From IMG/VR virus record IMGVR_UViG_3300021963_000202, positions 1 to 48,158 of that record: 48,158 nucleotides of DNA, one strand, 5' to 3'. The notes below the pieces were generated by a model, which searched no databases, was not told the DNA's origin, and saw only the letters and a program-made list of their open reading frames with translations. Made by a program: the position numbers and the translations under genes. The stretch comes from a virus. This document shows positions 33,719 through 40,786 of this stretch, piece after piece; position 1 is the first letter of the stretch; every line of letters begins with the position of its first letter.

Positions 33719-34020
33719 TACTGTGCCGCTCCACCGTAGAAAAGAAGAGTGACACTGGTCACCTGGACATCGTTCACATCAATGAAGACCCCGTCCGAAA
33801 ACACAATGCCCAGGTCGGGGAGGATGATGTCGTACGCGCCAGCAGCAGCCGGCGTGTTGATCGTGACCAGGGCCGGTGCGCCCACAACAGAGCCGTTCCT
33901 AAGTGTGAACGACGACGCCGTGCCAGTGCAGGTGTAGTAGATGCCCGCAACGCGGGTTCGACCCCCAATTGCGTGAGCATCAGCAGTCTTTGTGACTGCC
34001 TGGATGTTACTGGCGCTCAT
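33718..34020 (-). CDS. Small beta-rich structural protein
   Basis: A 100-aa protein of alternating strands (GIYYTCTGTASSFTLRNGS, VTINTPAAAGAYDIILP, VQVTSVTLLFYGG). Likely a beta-sandwich minor virion protein. Its start shares a base with the stop codon of its downstream neighbour's frame region, showing tight packing in the operon. Confidence 0.65.
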   Translation of the reverse strand: MSASNIQAVTKTADAHAIGGRTRVAGIYYTCTGTASSFTLRNGSVVGAPALVTINTPAAAGAYDIILPDLGIVFSDGVFIDVNDVQVTSVTLLFYGGAAQ

Positions 34021-34032
34021 GTGAGCCTCCTA

Positions 34033-34365
34033 TCAGGCAGCAATGACAATGACGCCGTATGTGGCAGCGGCAGGGTCAACAGGGGATGCAGTGATGTTGG
34101 ACGCACGAATTGTCACAGTGTCGGCAGCCGAGACAAATGCGTTGAAGACGATGCCGGCTGCAGGAGCAGCGGGCAATGCCATGATGACCTCGTCGCCAAC
34201 GGCAGCGCCAGTGACAGTGATTGTCAGATCAGCCTGAGAGACAGCGCTGATGGAGCCAAAGTTCAGGGAGGCGGAGCCCGACAGTACTTTGGTGATGGTG
34301 TTGCCGTTGCCAGCAATGAAGCCATTCAGCGAGCGTACTGGGCCAGAGAAGGTGGTCAAAGCCAT
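34033..34365 (-). CDS. Small beta-rich structural or decoration protein
   Basis: A 110-aa Ala/Val/Thr-rich protein (GPVRSLNGFIAGNG, ADLTITVTGAAVGDEVIMAL, ADTVTIRASNITAS). This pattern is known from phage decoration-type proteins located next to capsid genes. It is the first gene after the capsid terminator. The ribosome site is GAGGAATCAATC before the ATG. Confidence 0.65.
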   Translation of the reverse strand: MALTTFSGPVRSLNGFIAGNGNTITKVLSGSASLNFGSISAVSQADLTITVTGAAVGDEVIMALPAAPAAGIVFNAFVSAADTVTIRASNITASPVDPAAATYGVIVIAA

Positions 34366-34388
34366 GATTGATTCCTCATGCGGTTAAG

Positions 34389-34446
34389 GTGTACCTGTCT
34401 GCATGACGTCAGCCCCGGGGCTGTCAGATACACCGGATAAATCCGG
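34389..34446 (-). promoter_or_regulatory. Nested palindromes in leader after capsid terminator
   Basis: This gap holds the perfect palindromes CAGCCCCGGGGCTG (34410-34423) and CCGGATAAATCCGG (34433-34446, 2-base centre). GTGTACCTG (34389-34397) and CAGATACAC (34425-34433) form a wider inverted repeat with one mismatch that encloses the first. It could be an operator or a structured 5' leader for the genes below 34365. Confidence 0.45.
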
Positions 34447-34479
34447 GATGGGCACAATATAACCCATTTGCGGAAAAAG

Positions 34480-34505
34480 AAAAAGGGGCCCGAAGGCCCC
34501 TTTTT
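34480..34505 (-). terminator. Strong intrinsic terminator after capsid gene
   Basis: On the minus strand AAAAAGGGGCC, TTCG, GGCCCCTTTTT forms an 11-bp stem with a UUCG tetraloop and a trailing T-run. It lies 20 bp after the major capsid stop. The A-tract on one side and T-tract on the other make it potentially active in both directions. It should limit readthrough and stabilise capsid mRNA. Confidence 0.95.
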
Positions 34506-34524
34506 CATCGCTGCTGGACAGCTA

Positions 34525-35433
34525 TCAAGCCGCACCAGGCGAGCCAAAGATGCCGCGCGGATCGCTGAAGCCGAAGCTGTAGCGCTCGCGAGCCTTGTAG
34601 CGCACGTTGCCGGTGTCGAAGTCACCTTCGAAGCCGGTCTTCATGGACACGCGCTCAAACATCTTCATGCCGTTGGGGGCGTCGGTCTTGATGAACCAGG
34701 CGTCCGGATCGGTCAGGAAGTGGTTGACCACGTAGCCTTGCGGCACCATGCCCATGTTGCGGACAGCGTTGATGTCGTTGTCAGCAGTGCCAACCCGCAA
34801 AGTGGACTTCAGAATACGGTCGCCCGTGAACTGCAGTTCCTTCGGCAGAATCAGCTTCAGGCCCTGAACGGCGATCTTCAGGCCACGCTCATCGGTGAAC
34901 GCAGCAATGTCGATCAGCGCCTGCTCCAGAGAGGTCTCGGACAGGTCGGCGGCCGTAGCCAGGGTGTTGGCCAGGTTGGGGCCGGTCAGGGTGGGGTGGT
35001 TAAGTGCGCAAAGAGCAACGCCGTCGCCACCGATAGAGGTGGTGAAAGCGCCATTCAGCACAGCCGCAGCCTTGATCTGCTTGGTCTGAGCCATCGAGCG
35101 GGCCAGGGCCTTGGTGTAGCGGGCCGACAGGCGGTCGTAGAGGTTGTCCTCCACGGCTTCTTCGGTCAGCGAGAACGCCAGGGCGATGGTCTCGTGGGTG
35201 TAGCGAGCGGTGTAGACCTCTTGCGCCTGGTCGTAAGCGACGCCAGCGCCCTCGGTCTTAACCGGAGCTTCCGCAAAGCCCGACTCCATCACCTCTTCTT
35301 CGAATGCACGATCCGAGGATTCGACGGAATAGATTTGCGTGTGCTCATTCTCGTAGTTCTTGTACTCCAGGCCGAACAGAGCATTGAGACCAGGCTCAAG
35401 CTCTTTCACCAGTTGTGCGCGTGAAATTGCCAT
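34525..35433 (-). CDS. Major capsid protein
   Basis: A 302-aa protein that forms the head shell. The position after scaffold and decoration genes, the length, and segments such as YDQAQEVYTARYTHETIALAFSL and NDINAVRNMGMVPQGYVVNH fit an HK97-fold capsid protein of the Mu gpT-like type. A strong ribosome site (AAGGAG) and its own terminator fit very high expression. No N-terminal delta-domain is seen, consistent with a separate scaffold. Confidence 0.85.
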   Translation of the reverse strand: MAISRAQLVKELEPGLNALFGLEYKNYENEHTQIYSVESSDRAFEEEVMESGFAEAPVKTEGAGVAYDQAQEVYTARYTHETIALAFSLTEEAVEDNLYDRLSARYTKALARSMAQTKQIKAAAVLNGAFTTSIGGDGVALCALNHPTLTGPNLANTLATAADLSETSLEQALIDIAAFTDERGLKIAVQGLKLILPKELQFTGDRILKSTLRVGTADNDINAVRNMGMVPQGYVVNHFLTDPDAWFIKTDAPNGMKMFERVSMKTGFEGDFDTGNVRYKARERYSFGFSDPRGIFGSPGAA

Positions 35434-35444
35434 TTTTGATCTCC

Positions 35445-36026
35445 TTAGGTGCTAAAGCCCGGCGTGCCAACGCTGCCGTACATGTGCTCATTGATCTTCA
35501 CAACGAGAACGGCGTATTGGCCCATCTCATTGCCCGGTACGTTCCACAGGCCCACTGCCTTCAGGTTCGCGGTAGCAGCCTCGGTGAAAGTGCCGCTCAT
35601 GGTCATGTTGGACATGCCCGTGGTGGTGCTTCCGGTGGTGCTGGCGGTAATATCAGCATTGGTGCCGATATTGGCCTGGGTGGGAGTGCCGGCGTTCTGG
35701 ATGATGAACAACTGATTGGGATCGTCGATCACGTCAGCCACGATCTGGCCAGCGGTGATGTTGACGGAGCCGGGATAGTAGTTCTTCCAGGTCGGCTTGC
35801 CGGTGGTGGGATCAATGTAGTTGCAGCCGTTGAAAACGCCTACTGCCACAGTGTGATCCGTGTTGTTGAACTTGACCAAGTAACCATTGTCAATGGTCAC
35901 CAGATCGCCTTGAAAAATCGCCCCGGACTGGTTATCAGCAATCAGGTAGCCGTACTGCTTTTGAGCGCCGGTAGCTGACAGATTGCCGAGAGGACGCAGA
36001 CCAAAGGGCTTATTCACGTTTGCCAT
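35445..36026 (-). CDS. Head decoration or capsid-associated protein
   Basis: A 193-aa protein starting MANVNKPFGLRPLGNLSATG, an opening I recall from capsid-adjacent structural proteins of aquatic phages. Beta-rich throughout (GYLVKFNNTDHTVAVGVFNG, EMGQYAVLVVKINEHMYG). Immediately upstream of the capsid gene with an 11-bp gap, so probably made in large amounts and bound to the shell. Confidence 0.7.
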   Translation of the reverse strand: MANVNKPFGLRPLGNLSATGAQKQYGYLIADNQSGAIFQGDLVTIDNGYLVKFNNTDHTVAVGVFNGCNYIDPTTGKPTWKNYYPGSVNITAGQIVADVIDDPNQLFIIQNAGTPTQANIGTNADITASTTGSTTTGMSNMTMSGTFTEAATANLKAVGLWNVPGNEMGQYAVLVVKINEHMYGSVGTPGFST

Positions 36027-36052
36027 TTGATGTTTCCTTCAAAAAGTTGATT

Positions 36053-36532
36053 TCACTGGCCGCGAGAGCCACCGAATGAAACGCGGGACTGGCGGGTGGG
36101 CCGCTGAATGGTCATGCTGTTGTGTGCATTGGCCTTCATCAGCTCATTGTCGACAGCCTGCAATTGGTCGTTTGCACGTGAGTTGTAATACGCATTGCGC
36201 TCTTGAACCGTTTCCTTGGGGATGCGTGCTAGAAGCAAACCTCCCACGCTGATCACGCCAGCATGTCGGCCATCTTCTACTGTTGGAACCTGATAGTCGG
36301 GGTGCTCATCCCCACGAACCAGCTCATACCCCTCGCGGAGCTTGCCAGAGATGTTCGTGCGGTCTTCTACCCCGCCTGCTTCGGCCCGAATCCAACGGTG
36401 CTCGTATCCCGGAGGCGCGGGAGGCGCATCCAGTCGAGAAGGTGGTGCCCATGGTTTGCGTCGCGCATCTTTTTCACGCGATTCGGCCGCGCGAGAAGTG
36501 CGATTGAGAACTGGAATTTTGACGTCAGACAT
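36053..36532 (-). CDS. Conserved protein between scaffold and capsid genes
   Basis: A 159-aa protein with PPGYEHRWIRAEAGGVEDRT, REGYELVRGDEHPDY and HAGVISVGGLLLARIPKET, a conserved order I recall from many phages at the same location. The C terminus is basic (RPTRQSRVSFGGSRGQ). Function not established; a minor capsid or assembly role is probable. Confidence 0.7.
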   Translation of the reverse strand: MSDVKIPVLNRTSRAAESREKDARRKPWAPPSRLDAPPAPPGYEHRWIRAEAGGVEDRTNISGKLREGYELVRGDEHPDYQVPTVEDGRHAGVISVGGLLLARIPKETVQERNAYYNSRANDQLQAVDNELMKANAHNSMTIQRPTRQSRVSFGGSRGQ

Positions 36533-36535
36533 GGC

Positions 36536-37432
36536 TTACTCCTTCACGTACTTGGCGTATTCCTCAAGCGGAACGCCCAGCTTTTTGGCAATTGCAACTT
36601 GACTTGGGGTCAACTTGACAGTGCGGCGTGCGTTGTTGATACCCGATGATCGGGATGCAGGTGCCACCGTTTGCACGGATCGGGCGGCCCTGTTAGTTTG
36701 CGCTTGCTGCTGGCCCCCACCCAATTTCTGGGGGAAGGTCTGCCTCAAACGGTTGTCAAGCTCATCATAGTACGCTTCGGTGTTGGGGTCAAACCCCTCA
36801 ACCTGAATCAACTGGCGATGGATGCCCCAAGCTGCGTGAGTCATGGCGGTGTCGCGGCCATACCACGGGTTACGCTCAGCCCAGTCCTCGACCCGCGGAT
36901 CGACTTCCTGCTGGACCTGCACCTGTGGCTGCATGGCGGCCTGCTGGGCAGCGACCTGCTGCTGGTAGTTCCATTGCGCCTGGGCCTGTTCTCGCTGCTG
37001 AGCGGCCGCGGCGATCTGGCTCTGCTCCATAGTCATGGCGGCCAGGCGCTGCTGGGCTTCCGTTTCGGTGTCGATGTCACCTTCTTCACGGGCTTTGCGG
37101 ATGATCTGCTTGAGGGCCACGACCTGCGTTTGGACGCGGCTGCTGGCCTCACCAAGGCGCTCGTTGTCGACCGACATGTACTGCTGCTCAAGCTGCGTGG
37201 CGCGAGCCTGCACGTTCTTGGCATATTCCAAGGCGGCCTGCTCGCGGCGCTGCGTCTCGCGCAGGCGGGCGGTCAGTTTGTCGATGCGCTTCTTGACGCC
37301 CTCGCTGTACTGGTCCAGCTCGCTGCCACTTTGCTCCGGTTTGGAAACAACCTGCGCAGTACCATCTTCCGATACCGCAACGGTAGCCGGACTCTCGTCT
37401 TCGCCTACCTTAAATTCCAATTCTTCGTTCAT
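36536..37432 (-). CDS. Capsid scaffolding protein
   Basis: A 298-aa protein: acidic N terminus, a long Gln/Ala/Arg-rich coiled coil (about residues 40-170), then DWAERNPWYGRDTAMTHAAW and a basic C terminus (RTVKLTPSQVAIAKKLGVP) that could contact the capsid protein. Such an arrangement is typical of scaffolds, and its place two genes ahead of the decoration and capsid genes agrees. Strong AAAGGAG ribosome site. Confidence 0.88.
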   Translation of the reverse strand: MNEELEFKVGEDESPATVAVSEDGTAQVVSKPEQSGSELDQYSEGVKKRIDKLTARLRETQRREQAALEYAKNVQARATQLEQQYMSVDNERLGEASSRVQTQVVALKQIIRKAREEGDIDTETEAQQRLAAMTMEQSQIAAAAQQREQAQAQWNYQQQVAAQQAAMQPQVQVQQEVDPRVEDWAERNPWYGRDTAMTHAAWGIHRQLIQVEGFDPNTEAYYDELDNRLRQTFPQKLGGGQQQAQTNRAARSVQTVAPASRSSGINNARRTVKLTPSQVAIAKKLGVPLEEYAKYVKE

Positions 37433-37444
37433 AGAAATGCTCCT

Positions 37445-37918
37445 TTACATGTGCAGAACGTCTTCAGGACTGTTGACCACGGCCAGTACCTCATCGTCGT
37501 TCAACAGCCGGATTTCCCCGCCGTCGATCGGTATGCGGGCGCCAGCATACCGGCCGAAGATGATCCAATCGCCTTCCTTGCACCACGCGCCGGCAGGGAA
37601 CTTGCCCTCGTCCGCGTATGCCAGGTCACCCATCTTCAAAACGTAGCCGCACACGGTGGCCAACTGCGTTTTGCGCTGCGTCTCCTCGGCCAGGACGATG
37701 CCGCCCTTGGTCTTCTCGGCGCCGCGATAGGGCAGGATGGCAATGCGCCACCCGGTAGGCTTGGGGATGGTGTTGATGACCGCCTGATCGAGCTTTTCGG
37801 GGTCAAACCCGAGCTCGGTGTAGGCGTCCTCCAAGGCAGGAGGTTTGCTGGCAGCCTCTTCGGCCCATTTGCGTTCCAGCGCGGTCATTTGTGGTGCAGA
37901 AACTTCAGCGGTCTCCAT
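37445..37918 (-). CDS. GroES-like co-chaperonin
   Basis: A 157-aa protein. Residues about 50-150 follow the GroES fold: PTGWRIAILPYRGAEKTKGG opens it, the mobile-loop core GGIVL (the site that binds GroEL) follows, then TVCGYVLKMG, WCKEGDWIIFGRYAGARI and EIRLLNDDEVLAVV. It has a 45-residue N-terminal extension absent from bacterial GroES. By analogy with T4 gp31 it probably works with host GroEL to fold the capsid protein encoded 2 kb downstream. Confidence 0.88.
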   Translation of the reverse strand: METAEVSAPQMTALERKWAEEAASKPPALEDAYTELGFDPEKLDQAVINTIPKPTGWRIAILPYRGAEKTKGGIVLAEETQRKTQLATVCGYVLKMGDLAYADEGKFPAGAWCKEGDWIIFGRYAGARIPIDGGEIRLLNDDEVLAVVNSPEDVLHM

Positions 37919-37928
37919 TGGCGTCCTT

Positions 37929-38129
37929 TCAGTTGATGAGGTCTTCGTCTTCCGAAACCTTCTTGAGAAGGTCTTTCACGGAATCCTCTACCATCCTCAA
38001 TCCTTCAAGGCGACCCATCATGAAACGATAACGCTCCATGTCTGTAATGGTCCCGTTCAGAACAATCTGCTTCGATTGCTCTTGAAGTTTCCTGATTTCC
38101 TTCAGAACTGCTTCTGCAAATTCAAGCAT
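37929..38129 (-). CDS. Small helical protein, conserved type
   Basis: A 66-aa helical protein (MLEFAEAVLKEIRKLQEQSK, RYRFMMGRLEGLRMVEDSVK) with an acidic end. I recall similar proteins beside portal genes of aquatic phages. The start at 38129 has only a weak GGA ribosome site; an in-frame start at 38165 would add 12 residues without a better site. Possibly an assembly factor. Confidence 0.65.
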   Translation of the reverse strand: MLEFAEAVLKEIRKLQEQSKQIVLNGTITDMERYRFMMGRLEGLRMVEDSVKDLLKKVSEDEDLIN

Positions 38130-38187
38130 GGGGATTCCATGAAAAGCAGGTGGTTTATGCCCCACCCGTTGGCACGGTTGACAGTGT

Positions 38188-38439
38188 TCAGTATATCTTA
38201 ACTGGACGATTTCCGTCCTTTTTCTTCACGATCATGGCCGGGCCTTGCACGCCGCCGCCCTTGGCCATCTTTCTGGTCTTGCCGGCCTTGTCATAGGCGA
38301 TCGCGGCAGCCTGTTTGATGGCCGCGGCTTTGCTCTTTGGCTTGCTGGTGCCAATCATCCCGTCTTGCTTGTAGTCGCGCACGATCTCGCCGATGTTGCG
38401 GCTGATGGTCTTCTGGCTGGAGCCTTTTTTAAGCGGCAT
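38188..38439 (-). CDS. Small basic protein, DUF6496-like, with MAKGGGV motif
   Basis: An 83-aa basic protein. SKAAAIKQAAAIAYDKAGK resembles the repeated element of small phage proteins described as DUF6496. It is followed by KMAKGGGVQGPAM, the A-x-GG-x-V motif seen in the large virion proteins. The start at 38439 follows GGGAG by 6 bases and overlaps the portal end by 11 bp. Confidence 0.7.
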   Translation of the reverse strand: MPLKKGSSQKTISRNIGEIVRDYKQDGMIGTSKPKSKAAAIKQAAAIAYDKAGKTRKMAKGGGVQGPAMIVKKKDGNRPVKIY

Positions 38440-40777
38440 TTTGAACTCCCATTGGTGGTTGGCCGACTTTGGCGCCTTGAAGCGCCAGTTTCTGCTGGTT
38501 GAACATTTTGTTGTCCTGCAACTTTTGCTGGTCCAGAGCCAGGCGCTGCTGATCGAGCTGGTTCTTGGCCTGGTCGTTCTGCGCACGCTGCTGCAGCTCT
38601 GTCTCCTTGAGCTTGATCAAGGGGTCTGGACCCTCTTCGCCCTCGCCAGAAAGCTCCTGCTGCATGTCCCGGACCTCCTTCATGCCCAGGGCGATCTTGA
38701 GCGCAACCATGCCCTCTTTCTGGATGGCCGAAACCATGCGATCGGGGTCGGTTCCATAGGTCTTGAACAACTCTGCTTCCACGTCTTCCTCGGCTTTCAA
38801 GCGCACGTGGTCAAGAATGTGCTTCTGCAGCTCTGCCGCTGATAGGGGGTTGGACTGCAGGATGGGGGACATGCCCATCATCAGGTGACTTGCGATGTGC
38901 GCGTCGTGCTGCTGGCCAGCAAAGGCTTTGAGTTTCATGCCGTTGAGCACGTCGCTGTTCTCGGAGGCCGGATCACGCGGTGTGCTGGTGTTCTGTGGCA
39001 GCAAGATGCCATCAATATCGCGGATATTGAGCGCCGCGTACATGCGGTAGAAGGCCTCGTACATGTTGTGCATGTTCGGGGCGCTCTGAGCGAGCTGCAA
39101 TTGCATCTGGGCGAGCTGGATGCGCTGCGCAGAGCTGAAGATGTTGGGGTCGGCCACCGGCTGCACGCCCACCATCGAGTTAAAGTCCGACTTCTTGACC
39201 TTGCGGCTCGCGCCAGGCACGTCATAGGGGTACTCGTCGGGCAGGTATTGGCCAAAGCCTTCGAACAGCAACCGGAACTCCAGCGTCTGCGCGTAATGCA
39301 GTCGCTTGTGGATGCTGGACATGACCATAGAGCCGCGCTCCAGCAGCGCCAAGGTCGTTCCGACCTGCGCGTACTGGTTGCCATCGCCAACTTGCATGTC
39401 GGCGGTGCTGGACAGGCGTTTGCCGGCGTCTACGAGGAAGCCCAGGAGCGCAAACAGCACCTGGCTGGGCTCTTTGTAGGGCAGAGGCATCAAAGAGGCC
39501 GAAAGCTCGGCTCCGCCAGCGTCAATGTCGCGCCATTCGCCCGGCTGGATGGGATCAGAGTCGTCCGCGATGCGCGCGCCCTTGGCTTTGAAGCCCGCAG
39601 GCAGGTTTGCAAGCGTTCCGGCGTCGATCAACTGCCGCAGGGCGCTCGTTGCGGCCTTTCCAAGGCCCCCAATGAGGTGCACAAAGCCCAAACCGTACGC
39701 GCCAGGGCCCTCGACGAGCACGTAGTGGACGTAGTAGTTGCGGCGGCGCTTCTTTTCGTCGTTTTCCTTCCAATTCCGACGAATTCCGACAACCTTGAGG
39801 CTGTCTTCGGCCAGTGTGACAACGTAGGGCAGCTTGATTCCGGTCGGTTCGCCGTTTTCGTCCTTGTCTTCGAAGCCTGGGATGTCCAAATCGACCAGTT
39901 GCTCCAGCAAAAACACCTCGCCGACGTCATCGGTGGGCTGAATGCCCGTCACTTTGTCCACCGCGGCCTTGATTTGGCTCGGATCGGAGGGCGCGGCGTA
40001 AGTTTCAACGGGGATGTCGATGTATTCGCCGGCCAAAGAGCGCTTTTTGTACTCGTTGGCGTCCATCGGAATGCGGTTCGTGAGCCGCGGGCACTGCGAA
40101 ACGACGCTGGAACCGTTGTAAGGGATGTAGACGTCGTCTGCCAGGCACAGTTTTGACACCATCCGGCCCAGTTGATAGTCGTAATAGACCTTTTTGAAGG
40201 TCGAACCGCCATATCCGGTGTAAAAAAGCTGTTGATCAAACTCCGGTGTGTATTCCTCCATCACCGTGGTGAGCTGGTAGTTCATGAAATCCTGCACGCG
40301 ACCGGCCTGTTGGAACTTTTCGACCGTCTCTTTGCCCATAATCTGCGTGCGAACAGGGCCGCCAGCGGGCATCAGCTCCTTCAGGGCCTGCGCCTGGAAT
40401 TGGATGATGGCTTCGGTGATCATCGGATGCACCGCACCGGCCGCGCCGCGGAAGGGTTTGGTGCGTTCTTCGATGCGCAAGCCCAGCAGATCAAGGCCCT
40501 TGGCGTACATCTGCTCCCAATCGGAGCGTGAAGCCTTGTCGGCCTCGTACATGGCGGCCACATCAATGGAGATGCGCGACAAGGCGTCCGGGTCAATGAC
40601 GTCGACCAGGTTGTCGTAGAAGTCAACCGACTGCGCCTCGTCCTCGCCCATCTCAATGGTGGCGCCACCGTCGTCGTCAATGACCACTTCAATGTCCATT
40701 GAGGGCTCAGGAATGCCGCCGCCCCCTACGATGACTTCCAAGGCCGGGGCTCGGTTGAGTGCTTTGTCGATTGGCAT
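38429..40777 (-). CDS. Portal protein (P22-like type)
   Basis: A 782-aa protein that forms the dodecameric DNA gateway of the head. Segments typical of large podoviral portals: an acidic N terminus, RSDWEQMYAKGLDLLGLR, a Gly-rich turn PFRGAAGAVHPMITEAIIQF, PFRGAAG-type wing elements and a long Gln-rich helical C terminus (QQRLALDQQKLQDNKMFNQQ). It lies two genes downstream of the terminase, as usual. Assigned with high confidence from size, context and pattern. Confidence 0.92.
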   Translation of the reverse strand: MPIDKALNRAPALEVIVGGGGIPEPSMDIEVVIDDDGGATIEMGEDEAQSVDFYDNLVDVIDPDALSRISIDVAAMYEADKASRSDWEQMYAKGLDLLGLRIEERTKPFRGAAGAVHPMITEAIIQFQAQALKELMPAGGPVRTQIMGKETVEKFQQAGRVQDFMNYQLTTVMEEYTPEFDQQLFYTGYGGSTFKKVYYDYQLGRMVSKLCLADDVYIPYNGSSVVSQCPRLTNRIPMDANEYKKRSLAGEYIDIPVETYAAPSDPSQIKAAVDKVTGIQPTDDVGEVFLLEQLVDLDIPGFEDKDENGEPTGIKLPYVVTLAEDSLKVVGIRRNWKENDEKKRRRNYYVHYVLVEGPGAYGLGFVHLIGGLGKAATSALRQLIDAGTLANLPAGFKAKGARIADDSDPIQPGEWRDIDAGGAELSASLMPLPYKEPSQVLFALLGFLVDAGKRLSSTADMQVGDGNQYAQVGTTLALLERGSMVMSSIHKRLHYAQTLEFRLLFEGFGQYLPDEYPYDVPGASRKVKKSDFNSMVGVQPVADPNIFSSAQRIQLAQMQLQLAQSAPNMHNMYEAFYRMYAALNIRDIDGILLPQNTSTPRDPASENSDVLNGMKLKAFAGQQHDAHIASHLMMGMSPILQSNPLSAAELQKHILDHVRLKAEEDVEAELFKTYGTDPDRMVSAIQKEGMVALKIALGMKEVRDMQQELSGEGEEGPDPLIKLKETELQQRAQNDQAKNQLDQQRLALDQQKLQDNKMFNQQKLALQGAKVGQPPMGVQNAA

Positions 40778-40786
40778 GTGTGGTCC

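Noticed and set aside
38185-38222. Promoter-like TATACT (38190-38195) and a small hairpin ahead of the co-chaperonin genes
   Set aside because: No acceptable -35 box lies at the right distance. The hairpin has its T-run on the plus strand, where there is no gene to terminate.
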